Assembly (NCBI RefSeq): GCF_005871185.1
Contig: NZ_SWKN01000006.1
Coordinates: 62,001-126,000, forward strand
Direction: 5' to 3'
From: Limnobacter alexandrii
GTDB lineage: Bacteria > Pseudomonadota > Gammaproteobacteria > Burkholderiales > Burkholderiaceae_B
Length of the DNA stretch: 64,000 nucleotides
Of this stretch, positions 1 to 7,655 are shown piece by piece. The notes under the pieces are model-generated. The model was not told where the DNA came from. It worked only from the letters and a program-made list of their open reading frames with translations, and ran no database searches. Within the stretch, counting starts at the first letter, position 1. Each line of letters starts with the position of its first letter. The translations under genes were made by a program, and so were the position numbers.

Positions 1-1
1 T

Positions 2-46
2 GGCAGCCTGGGCGGCCTGTTTTTGATTACGCTTGCCCTTAACTGA
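2..46 (+). CDS. C-terminal tail of an unidentified, probably membrane, protein (cut by the window edge)
   Basis: The first bases read in one frame as GSLGGLFLITLALN followed by TGA. The residues are hydrophobic and would suit the last part of a transmembrane segment. The frame overlaps the end of the convergent lrgB-like gene by a few bases. Only 14 codons are visible, so neither the family nor even the coding status can be proved; it could be a chance open stretch. Confidence 0.3.
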   Translation, partial: GSLGGLFLITLALN

Positions 47-788
47 AAAAACCAAACGCCCACGGAATTAACAGCGCACCAAAAATGCCATGCAAACCCA
101 TACCCAGGCTGGCGTAGCGCCCAGCTTCGGGGTGAACAGAAAATGCACGGGCAGTGCCAATGCCGTGTGCTGCAAGGCCCATGGTGAAGCCGCGCACCCA
201 CCAACGCTTCATGCCCATTGAATTGAACAACCAGGTGCCCACTGCGGCACCCAAAATTCCGGTGACAATTGCAAACAAGGCAGTCAGAGTGGGAGAAGCA
301 CCAATGCGTTCACTAACGCCCATGGCGATCGGTGCCGTAACCGATTTCGCCCACAGGCTTTGAAGAATATCCAGGTTGGCCCCCAACAAGTAGGCAGTGC
401 CGAGGGCACTGGCAATTGAGACAGCACCACCCACCAGCAATGCCACACTAAGCAATGCCAATGTACGAAGAGTTTGCCCCTTCACGGCGGTGAGCCCTTG
501 GTAAATGGGCACTGCCAAAGCCACAGTGGCGGTGCCCAATAAAAAGTGAACAAACTGGGCACCTTCAAAATACTGCTGGTAACTTAAACCCGTGATTTGC
601 AAGAATGCTGCCAACAACAACACGGCAATCATGACCGGGTTGGTGAAGGGATGCTGCCCGCTTTTCCTGTAGCACCACAAACCAATTTGATAGGCCAGTA
701 AAGTCAAAAACAGAGCGCTGAGTGGATTGCCACTGAGATACACCCATATTTCAGGAAGCTCCAGCACGCGGCGGGCTGATTCACTCAT
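39..788 (-). CDS. lrgB: LrgB/CidB family membrane protein
   Basis: Hydrophobic 249-residue protein with many predicted membrane helices and the family pattern of LrgB/CidB (YohK-like) proteins, including conserved SVTAPIAMGVSERIG and AHGIGTARAF stretches. LrgB proteins act with small LrgA/CidA proteins at the inner membrane; roles proposed in other bacteria include control of murein hydrolase export, and glycolate or pyruvate transport. The start is placed at the ATG preceded by GAGGG about six bases upstream rather than at an earlier in-frame codon. It overlaps the end of the lrgA-like gene by 8 bp, so the two are translationally coupled. The substrate here cannot be told from sequence. Confidence 0.85.
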   Translation of the reverse strand: MSESARRVLELPEIWVYLSGNPLSALFLTLLAYQIGLWCYRKSGQHPFTNPVMIAVLLLAAFLQITGLSYQQYFEGAQFVHFLLGTATVALAVPIYQGLTAVKGQTLRTLALLSVALLVGGAVSIASALGTAYLLGANLDILQSLWAKSVTAPIAMGVSERIGASPTLTALFAIVTGILGAAVGTWLFNSMGMKRWWVRGFTMGLAAHGIGTARAFSVHPEAGRYASLGMGLHGIFGALLIPWAFGFFS

Positions 789-1173
789 GCTTGCCCTCTT
801 CGCTGACTTCACCAGGCATGAATCGCGCTGCCAGCCTGTCCAGCAAAAAAGCGGTGCTGACCAAAGTAAGCCCCACGCTGACCAGCAAGGTCAGCAGGAT
901 CACCACCCCGAATTCGGCCAAGATCGGCCAAAAAACGACTACCCCCACCGCTGCGGGCACAAACAGCAAACCCAGGTTGGCTGTAAACACATTGGCCGTG
1001 GATTGAATATCGGCAGGCACACCGCCCTTGATGAAGAAAAATGCCAGCAAGGCGATCAAACCCAGAACAGGCCCGGGAATGGATGGAAACAGGGCGAAAC
1101 TGAGCAACTCGCCCAAAGCCTGAAAAGCAAGAAGTATCGTTAATGATTTAAGCATGTTGGAGTGTAGCGCCAT
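781..1173 (-). CDS. lrgA: LrgA/CidA family membrane protein
   Basis: A 130-residue protein with four likely membrane helices. The LrgA/CidA signature region SIPGPVLGLIALLAFF lies near residues 30-45, typical of the holin-like CidA/LrgA (YohJ) family, and the length is normal. It is the first gene of a two-gene operon with lrgB. The start is uncertain: ATG at 1173 is used, with a second in-frame ATG six codons later, and neither has a clear Shine-Dalgarno. A TATAAA-like sequence lies only a few bases before the first ATG, which would fit either a very short leader or the later start. Confidence 0.82.
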   Translation of the reverse strand: MALHSNMLKSLTILLAFQALGELLSFALFPSIPGPVLGLIALLAFFFIKGGVPADIQSTANVFTANLGLLFVPAAVGVVVFWPILAEFGVVILLTLLVSVGLTLVSTAFLLDRLAARFMPGEVSEEGKHE

Positions 1174-1261
1174 GAAATTTTTATAGTCAACCTGTAATGG
1201 GGTAAGGCGTTAAAATGAAACAGACGGAAGACCGGTCAAAACAAAATTCAAGGAATACACC

Positions 1262-1930
1262 ATGAACAAATTCAAACTTTCAGCAATCGCCCTTACCTTG
1301 TTTGCCGCAGGCTGCGCCAGCAATGGTGGCGGTGTTTTTCAACAACCGCAAGCGCCGCAACAACCAGCCCCCGGTTCACCCGTGGCTGTTGCTGGCTGCC
1401 CCGTAGCGCCTGAGCGCAAAGTAGACAACACCAAAACTGCAATTGGTACTGCAGTGGGTGCCATTGGCGGTGCCATTGTGGGCAACAGCATTGACGGCAA
1501 AGACACCGTGCGTGGTGCCGCCTTGGGTGGCCTGTTCGGTTACCTGGTGGGCAGCCAGATTGCAGTGCGTGAGCAGCGCGATGGTTCCGTGATGCTGGAC
1601 ATTCCAGGCGCTGCTTTGTTTGACACCAACAAAACAGCAATCAAACCCCAGTTTGCCGGCACTCTGGATCAAATTGCTGCCACCTTGCGTGACAACCCCA
1701 ACACCATTGTTTGTGTGATCGGCTACACCGACAGCACCGGCAGCGATCAATACAACCAAGACCTTTCAGTACGCCGTGCACAATCGGTGACCAGCTTCCT
1801 GACGGGCAAGGGCATTGATGGTGGTCGTTTGACCGCAGCCGGTTTGGGCGAACGTTTCCCGGTGGCCACCAACGACACTGAAGCTGGCCGCACGCAGAAC
1901 CGCCGCGTTGAAATGTACGTGCGCAACTAA
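1262..1930 (+). CDS. OmpA-family outer-membrane lipoprotein
   Basis: 222 residues. A lipoprotein signal peptide ends at a lipobox around Cys18 (LFAAGC). A Gln/Pro-rich linker follows, then a glycine-zipper segment near residues 60-100 (GTAVGAIGGAIVGNS), then an OmpA-like peptidoglycan-binding domain with GYTDSTGSDQYNQDLSVRRA and the terminal NRRVE element. The architecture matches YiaD-type lipoproteins that tether the outer membrane to peptidoglycan. It is monocistronic, preceded by an AAGGAA-type ribosome site and followed by a strong hairpin terminator shared with the convergent fadD gene. Confidence 0.88.
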   Translation: MNKFKLSAIALTLFAAGCASNGGGVFQQPQAPQQPAPGSPVAVAGCPVAPERKVDNTKTAIGTAVGAIGGAIVGNSIDGKDTVRGAALGGLFGYLVGSQIAVREQRDGSVMLDIPGAALFDTNKTAIKPQFAGTLDQIAATLRDNPNTIVCVIGYTDSTGSDQYNQDLSVRRAQSVTSFLTGKGIDGGRLTAAGLGERFPVATNDTEAGRTQNRRVEMYVRN

Positions 1931-1950
1931 GCGCAGTAGTAAGGCATAAA

Positions 1951-1977
1951 AAAAGCCACCTTCGCAGGTGGCTTTTT
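1951..1977. terminator. Bidirectional rho-independent terminator between ompA-like gene and fadD
   Basis: A perfect 10-bp stem (AAAAGCCACC / GGTGGCTTTT) with a 6-base loop, A-rich on one side and T-rich on the other, so it can stop transcription in both directions. It lies between two convergent genes. Confidence 0.9.
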
Positions 1978-1994
1978 CATTTCACGAAGAAAAC

Positions 1995-3764
1995 TTATGC
2001 AGTTTCTTTCGGTTTGTCGCGAAGTTCGCGGCGCAGAATTTTGCCCACTGGCGTTTTAGGCAAGTCGTCGCGGAACTCTACGAATGACGGAATTTTGTAA
2101 CCAGTCAGGTTTTGGCGGCAATGTGCGATCAAATCTTCTTTGGTCACACTGGCGTCTTTCTTCACCACCACCAGTTTCACTTTTTCGCCGGTCACAGGGT
2201 CGGGCACGCCCACCACGCCACACTCCAAAACGCCAGGGTGCTGGGCAACCACATCCTCAATCTCGTTCGGGAACACATTGAAGCCGCTCACGATAATCAT
2301 GTCTTTTTTGCGATCTACAATTTTCACGAAACCTTGCTCGTCCATGGTGCCGATGTCACCTGTGGCCAGCCAACCGTCTTTGTCGATGGTCTTGGCTGTT
2401 TCTTCAGGGCGGTTCAGGTAACCCAACATCACCTGCGGGCCACGCACGCAAATTTCACCGGGCTCGTTCAAACCACCCCACAAACCATCGTCCCGCTTCA
2501 AGCGCACTTCGGTGCCGGGAATCGGCAAACCTACATTGCCACGGAATGCTGGGCGCTCGCCGCCATGCAATGGGGGCACAGTCACCACGGGCGAAGTTTC
2601 GGTCATGCCGAAGCCTTCAGAAATTGCGCAGCCGGTTACTTTGTACCAACGCTCAGCGATGGGTTGTTGAAGTGCCATACCGCCGCTCATGGCGAACTTC
2701 ATGTCGGAGAAATCGCGATTGCAGAATTCTTCGTTGTTCAGGAAGGCATTGAACAGCGTATTCACCGCGGTGATCACATGGAATTTTTCCTTGCGCAACA
2801 CTTTCATCACAGTGCCTACATCTCGTGGGTTCGCAATCAGAATGTTGCGGGCACCAAAGGTCATGAACAGCATGCAGTTCACGGCCAGCGCATAGATGTG
2901 ATACAGCGGCAGCATGGTGACCACGCAAATTGGCTCTTTGCCGATTGCTTCGCTCATCCAGGCCAGGCCCTGTTCCATATTGCTCATCAGGTTACGCTGG
3001 GTCAGCATGGCACCTTTGGACACGCCAGTGGTACCACCGGTGTATTGCAGCAAGGCCACGTCGTCCAGCTTGGGGCTGGGCTTGGGGAATGAAACACCCT
3101 TGCCAGCAGCCAGCGCCTTTTTGATAGGCACGGCCTGGGGCAAATTGTAGGCTGGCACCATCTTCTTGATCTTGCGCATCACGAAGTTGACGATGAAGCC
3201 CTTCAAGCCACCCAGCAGGTCGCCCAGCTGAGTAATCACGATGTTCTTGACTTGGGTACCCTCGAGCGATTGCTGCAAGGTATTGGCAAAGTTTTCAAAC
3301 ACCACAATGGTGGTTGCACCCGAGTCTTTCAACTGGTGGTTCAGTTCACGCACAGTGTACAGCGGGTTCACGTTGGTCAGTGTGCAGCCCAACTTCATGG
3401 CACCCACGAAACACACCGGGAACTGCACGCAGTTGGGCAACATAATGGCCACAACATCACCCGCTTTCACACCGATGGATTTCAGGTAGCCCGCAAACTG
3501 GTCGGACATGTCATCGACCTGTTTGTACGAGAACTCTGTGCCCGCTGAAACGAAAGCTGGGCGGTCAGCGTACTTTTTCAAGCACTCGGCCACCAGTTCC
3601 AGCATGCTGGTGTAACGCAGGGGAGGCATGTCGCCTGACACGCCTGGAGGATAACTTTTCGTCCAGTAACGGGACTCAAAAAGCTCCTGCGCTTCTTTGC
3701 TGACAAAACCATTGAATTGATCGGGCGACACCTTAGGGGCGGCCTCGTCGGGACGTGCTGACAT
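1995..3764 (-). CDS. fadD: Long-chain fatty acid-CoA ligase
   Basis: 589 residues. It activates fatty acids to acyl-CoA with ATP at the cytoplasmic face of the inner membrane, the entry step to beta-oxidation. The ANL-superfamily motifs are clear: the P-loop YTGGTTGVSKGAMLT, the adenylate motif GFGMTETSP, the hinge motif with GDIGTMDEQGFVKIVDRKKD, and the C-terminal catalytic lysine in TPVGKILRRELR. The start at 3764 (MSARPDEAAP) is chosen because AGGAG sits 8 bases upstream; the frame stays open 12 codons further. It lies next to, but is separate from, the beta-oxidation operon that ends at 4010. Confidence 0.95.
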   Translation of the reverse strand: MSARPDEAAPKVSPDQFNGFVSKEAQELFESRYWTKSYPPGVSGDMPPLRYTSMLELVAECLKKYADRPAFVSAGTEFSYKQVDDMSDQFAGYLKSIGVKAGDVVAIMLPNCVQFPVCFVGAMKLGCTLTNVNPLYTVRELNHQLKDSGATTIVVFENFANTLQQSLEGTQVKNIVITQLGDLLGGLKGFIVNFVMRKIKKMVPAYNLPQAVPIKKALAAGKGVSFPKPSPKLDDVALLQYTGGTTGVSKGAMLTQRNLMSNMEQGLAWMSEAIGKEPICVVTMLPLYHIYALAVNCMLFMTFGARNILIANPRDVGTVMKVLRKEKFHVITAVNTLFNAFLNNEEFCNRDFSDMKFAMSGGMALQQPIAERWYKVTGCAISEGFGMTETSPVVTVPPLHGGERPAFRGNVGLPIPGTEVRLKRDDGLWGGLNEPGEICVRGPQVMLGYLNRPEETAKTIDKDGWLATGDIGTMDEQGFVKIVDRKKDMIIVSGFNVFPNEIEDVVAQHPGVLECGVVGVPDPVTGEKVKLVVVKKDASVTKEDLIAHCRQNLTGYKIPSFVEFRDDLPKTPVGKILRRELRDKPKETA

Positions 3765-3806
3765 GTACTGATCTCCTGTAAACCGAGCGAATGCGGCCAA
3801 GGAGGT

Positions 3807-3863
3807 GCCACTTTGGGTGGCTTTTTATGTCTCCCCGGCTGAGCCTGCGTGGGCTCGGTTTTT
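3807..3863 (+). terminator. Two plus-strand terminator-like hairpins in the fadD leader
   Basis: GCCAC-TTTGG-GTGGC followed by five T, and GAGCC-N6-GGCTC followed by GGTTTTT, both reading as terminators on the plus strand. No plus-strand gene ends here, so they would stop transcription running toward position 4000. On the minus strand they would be folded structures in the fadD 5' leader. Confidence 0.35.
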
Positions 3864-4009
3864 ATAAGTGTTGTATAAGACTTCCGGCAAATTCAACAAT
3901 ACCATTCTTCCCGCGATTTTGGTAAGAATCGCGTAAGTTAACCCAAAGATTTCAGGATTTTAGACGCAGTACTCGATTTACCGGCGCAACTTTCCCGGCC
4001 GAAAAAGCA

Positions 4010-5011
4010 TCAAAGTTGCAGCAAATTCCTCTGCTTGATTTCTGCTCGGGTCAGCACAGGCGTAATACAGGCATCCACCTTGCCAAACACCTGCTCCCAA
4101 TAAGCCAGGGGCTGGGACGCAACCAGAGCCTTCATGTCGGCCAGCATTTGTACAGCCGGTGGGGTGCCGGGCATGGCGCCTCGGCTCCAGTGAATATTCG
4201 TCCACTCGGGCTTGCCCATGGCCTCGCAAGCCACTTTCCAGAACTTGTGTTCCAGCGAGCCCACCGCCAAGTGGCGCTGGTCTGCGGTTCTGTAGACGTT
4301 GTAACAGGCCAGGCCACCACTGAGCAAGTCATCTTGATGGCGGGCTGGTTTGCCGCTGAGCATGATCCACATTTGCTCCATGCTCTCGGGCATGATGTTT
4401 TGCTTCCACAGGTTGTGGGTCATGGACACATCCACAAAAGTGCCCTGCCCTGTGCGCTGCGCTTTCAGCAAAGCCGCCAAGATACCCTGCACAGCAGCCG
4501 AAGTGCCACCAAACAAGTCACCAAACTGCACGGCAGGCACTGGAATGTCGCCCTCGGCGGTTTGCAAACCATCGAGTACACCGCTCAAGGCCATGTAATT
4601 GATGTCGTGCCCGGCTTTCTCAGCCAGCGCACCTTGTTGCCCGTAACCGGTAATGCAGCACATGACCAGTTTGGGGTTCAAGGCTTTCAGGGTGTCATAG
4701 CCACAACCCATGTCTGCCATCACACCAGGGCGAAAACCGTCAATCAGTACGTCGGCCTTGGCTGCATGGTCTTTCAAGGCCTGAATGCCTTCAGGCGTGC
4801 GAAAGTCGGCAGTTACAATTTTTTTGCTGCTGTTCAAAGCGGCGTAAAGCATGGGCATGCTTTTGGCATCGTCGCCATGAGGCGGCTCCATCTTGATCAC
4901 CGTGGCACCCATCTGTTGCAGAATCAACGATGTGGCTGGCCCGGGCAAATTGCGCGACAAATCCAGCACGGTGATGCCTTCGAGCAAGGTGGGGTCTTGA
5001 ATGGGTGACAT
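4010..5011 (-). CDS. CaiB/BaiF family CoA-transferase (alpha-methylacyl-CoA racemase-like)
   Basis: 333 residues from the chosen start (MSPIQDPTLLEG). The N-terminal part has the family-III CoA-transferase fold signature (VLDLSRNLPGP, MGATVIKMEPPHGDDAK). The segment GHDINYMALSGVL and the following FGDLFGG match the region that holds the catalytic His and Asp in alpha-methylacyl-CoA racemases. The enzyme therefore either moves CoA between acids or epimerises 2-methylacyl-CoA so that branched chains can enter beta-oxidation. It is the last gene downstream of fadA-fadJ-fadE but is separated from them by a palindrome-rich spacer. The start codon has only a weak GAGG upstream; the open frame runs further back into that spacer without family similarity. 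Confidence 0.85.
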   Translation of the reverse strand: MSPIQDPTLLEGITVLDLSRNLPGPATSLILQQMGATVIKMEPPHGDDAKSMPMLYAALNSSKKIVTADFRTPEGIQALKDHAAKADVLIDGFRPGVMADMGCGYDTLKALNPKLVMCCITGYGQQGALAEKAGHDINYMALSGVLDGLQTAEGDIPVPAVQFGDLFGGTSAAVQGILAALLKAQRTGQGTFVDVSMTHNLWKQNIMPESMEQMWIMLSGKPARHQDDLLSGGLACYNVYRTADQRHLAVGSLEHKFWKVACEAMGKPEWTNIHWSRGAMPGTPPAVQMLADMKALVASQPLAYWEQVFGKVDACITPVLTRAEIKQRNLLQL

Positions 5012-5082
5012 GTGTAGCAGCCTCGGTGATTGATTGGTTGTGAATAACTTTGTTGATTTTGGACAGGGGCGACCCTTGCCTG

Positions 5083-5260
5083 GCTTGAGGCACTGTTCGC
5101 TTCGCTCTAAGCAAGGTTTCTCGATCCGGCTTGATGCTTCTGGCTTGGGGCATGCGAAACGCCACGGCGTCTTCGCATCGATTGCTTTCAGCAATCGCCC
5201 CGCGCTGCGAATCCGCCGGGAAACCTTGCAAAGCCGGTCGAAGCGAACAGTGCCCCAAGC
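5083..5260. repeat. Large imperfect inverted repeat with nested hairpins in the fadE-CoA-transferase spacer
   Basis: The outer arms at 5083-5104 and 5239-5260 are inverted copies with one mismatch in 22 (core GGCACTGTTCGCTTCG and its complement). Further in, GCAAGGTTT at 5111 is matched by AAACCTTGC at 5221. The middle holds another hairpin (TGCGAA...TTCGCA) and a perfect GATTGCT-TTC-AGCAATC stem. No convincing reading frame lies inside. It may be an intergenic palindromic element, an mRNA-processing or partial-termination structure, or a remnant of a small mobile element. Confidence 0.7.
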
Positions 5261-5295
5261 CAAGCCGGGGCACGTGTTCACATGGACGCCACGTC

Positions 5296-7641
5296 TTAAG
5301 AGTTTACAACCCTCAAGCGCTCGCCCTGCACTGCTGAGCCATGGCCAACATTGGGTACATTGGCACATTCAAAACCTGGCGCATAGGTCACTGATTCATC
5401 ACCGAAGAATTCCTGCGGTGTGAACTCATCCACCATGATTGCTTCCAGGCTAATGCGGTTGGCACGGTCCAGCAGCTTTTTGTCGGCTGCTGTAATAATG
5501 CCTTTGGCCAATGCGGCTTCTGCCATTTCTTGCACAGAACCTTTGTCCACCAACTTGCTGCGGCGCGCCTGAATCACTTTCATTTGCACCACTTCAGCTT
5601 CCTGCACGGCCTGGAATGCGGCCATCAAGCGCTTCACGCCTGTGGTTTGGGCCAACACTTCGTCGCTGTCCAGATCGGCCAGGTTGAACTTGGGCATGTA
5701 CAAATCGCCAGTGATGCGGCCCAGTTGTGCGCCACTCTTGGTGATTGTTTTGGCCACAGTGGGCACCAAACGATCAAGGCCTGAACCCACCAATGGGTTC
5801 ACGCGCAGGCTGAAGTAACCCACGGTGCGCAGCAAAAAGCCCACTGCGTTGTTGCCGAAGTTGGCATAAATGGATTCGAATGCTTTTTGCACTTTCGCCA
5901 AGGCGTATTCGCAAGCGTACTGAACCAGCGGCAAGTCTTCCTTGATTTCACCTTCGGCCACATAGCGACGAATAGTTGAAATTGCCAACAGCTGCCATCC
6001 CAACGCATCGGCGAAATGGCCGGTCAGTTGCTGGCGTGCTTTCAGCTTGCCACCCACAGTAATCAAGGCCATGTCGGTCAGGAATGAATAGCGTGAAGAC
6101 GCCCAGGCCAGCTTGCGCAGGTAAGGTGTAACGCCATCAATTTTCGGCGTGCTGGCCAGATAACCACGGGTCAGCGTGAGGCCAACCAAGCGGCTGGTGT
6201 TCACCACCATGTGACCAATCCAACCCTTCAGCGCGCTGCTGAATGTGGGCAAGTCATTGGCTTCCAGTGCGTTCGCAATTTTGAAAGCATAGGGGTGGCA
6301 ACGCACTGCACCTTGACCAAAGGTAATCAGCGAACGGGTCATGATGTTGGCACCCTCCACGGTAATTGCAACCGGGGCTGAACAATAGCCGCGACCAATC
6401 ACGTTGTTGGGGCCTTGCATCACGCCAGCGCCGGCCATTACATCCATGGCATTTTTTGCTTGTTCGCGTGAAAGCTCAGTGAGGTAGGCTTTCCAAACAG
6501 CCGAAACCACTGGTGGCTGCTCGCCATTGTCCAGCGCGCTCAGTGCATACACACGCGCCCCTTCACTGAGGTAAGCCATGGCTGCAATTTCAGCCAGCTT
6601 TTCCTGAATGCCTTCCATTTCAGCAATGGGCATGCCGAACTGCTGACGTACACGGGCATAAGCACCCGAAGCGGCCGCTGCTGCGCGCACACCACCCACT
6701 GCACCGGCAGGCAATGAAACCGCGCGACCACCTGCCAGCTGTTCCATCAACATGCGCCAGCCTTGGCCCGCACATTCTGCGCCACCGATAATTTCATCCG
6801 CGTCGATCACTACATCGTTACCAATGATTGGACCGTTGTAGAACGCATCACCAATTGGCTGGTGGTGCTTGCCCATTTCCAGGCCAGGCGTGCCACGGTG
6901 TACCAGTGCCACGGTAATACCAGCGTCGGTACCTTTACCCAGCAGGTTATCCGGATCGTGCAATTTAAAAGCCAAGGAAATCAAATTGGCCACAGGTGCC
7001 AAGGTGATGTAACGCTTGCGGAAGTTCAGCTTGATTTGAACTTTGCCTTCGGCGTTTTTAAACACCACGCCACGCGCCAGAATCGACGCCGCATCGGAAC
7101 CCGCTGTGGGCTCTGTCAAACCAAAACAAGGCAGGTATTCACCGCTGGCCAAACGTGGCAAGTAGTGCTCTTTCTGCGCTTGTGTGCCGTAGTGCTTGAT
7201 CAGTTCAGCAGCGCCCAAACTGTTGGGAATCACCACCAAAGTGGACAGCAATGGGCTGTGCGAAGTGATCATTGCCATGATGGTGGAAATCGCATTCGCG
7301 GAGAATTCCAGACCACCAAATTTTTGGGGAATCAGGAAAGAATAAAAGCCAGCTGAGGCCAGAAAATCGACTGCTTTTTTCGGAATAACGCGGGTGGTTG
7401 CGATTTCATGCGGATCGCACATTTCACACAATTGCTGCACTGGACCGTCGATGAACTCGCGCTCGCGCTGGTTCAACTTTGAATAGGGCTCAGCAAACAT
7501 TTTTGCAAAGTCGGGCTTGCCGGAAAACACCTGCCCGTCGATCCACACCGTGCCTGCTTCAAGCGCTTGGCGCTCAGTCGGCGAAATTTGGGGCATGGCT
7601 TTGGCTTTGATCAAGCCATTCATGATTGCTTTGAATACCAT
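5296..7641 (-). CDS. fadE: Acyl-CoA dehydrogenase, FadE type
   Basis: 781 residues, the length of the large FadE-type enzymes that carry an extra C-terminal domain (DUF1974) beyond the usual 380-residue acyl-CoA dehydrogenase. The flavin/substrate region FGLTEPTAGSDAAS lies near residues 165-180 and the oligomer/active-site segment (RVYALSALDNGEQ to GAGVMQGPNN) follows. It catalyses the first oxidation of acyl-CoA to trans-2-enoyl-CoA. A good AGGAG lies upstream of the ATG. It begins 15 bp after the end of the hydratase/dehydrogenase gene, in one operon. Confidence 0.93.
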   Translation of the reverse strand: MVFKAIMNGLIKAKAMPQISPTERQALEAGTVWIDGQVFSGKPDFAKMFAEPYSKLNQREREFIDGPVQQLCEMCDPHEIATTRVIPKKAVDFLASAGFYSFLIPQKFGGLEFSANAISTIMAMITSHSPLLSTLVVIPNSLGAAELIKHYGTQAQKEHYLPRLASGEYLPCFGLTEPTAGSDAASILARGVVFKNAEGKVQIKLNFRKRYITLAPVANLISLAFKLHDPDNLLGKGTDAGITVALVHRGTPGLEMGKHHQPIGDAFYNGPIIGNDVVIDADEIIGGAECAGQGWRMLMEQLAGGRAVSLPAGAVGGVRAAAAASGAYARVRQQFGMPIAEMEGIQEKLAEIAAMAYLSEGARVYALSALDNGEQPPVVSAVWKAYLTELSREQAKNAMDVMAGAGVMQGPNNVIGRGYCSAPVAITVEGANIMTRSLITFGQGAVRCHPYAFKIANALEANDLPTFSSALKGWIGHMVVNTSRLVGLTLTRGYLASTPKIDGVTPYLRKLAWASSRYSFLTDMALITVGGKLKARQQLTGHFADALGWQLLAISTIRRYVAEGEIKEDLPLVQYACEYALAKVQKAFESIYANFGNNAVGFLLRTVGYFSLRVNPLVGSGLDRLVPTVAKTITKSGAQLGRITGDLYMPKFNLADLDSDEVLAQTTGVKRLMAAFQAVQEAEVVQMKVIQARRSKLVDKGSVQEMAEAALAKGIITAADKKLLDRANRISLEAIMVDEFTPQEFFGDESVTYAPGFECANVPNVGHGSAVQGERLRVVNS

Positions 7642-7655
7642 GGTTACTGCTCCTG

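Noticed and set aside
5011-5368. Upstream extension of the CoA-transferase frame by 119 codons
   Set aside because: The extension lies in the palindromic spacer and over the end of fadE, with no family similarity; the ATG at 5011 fits the family start.
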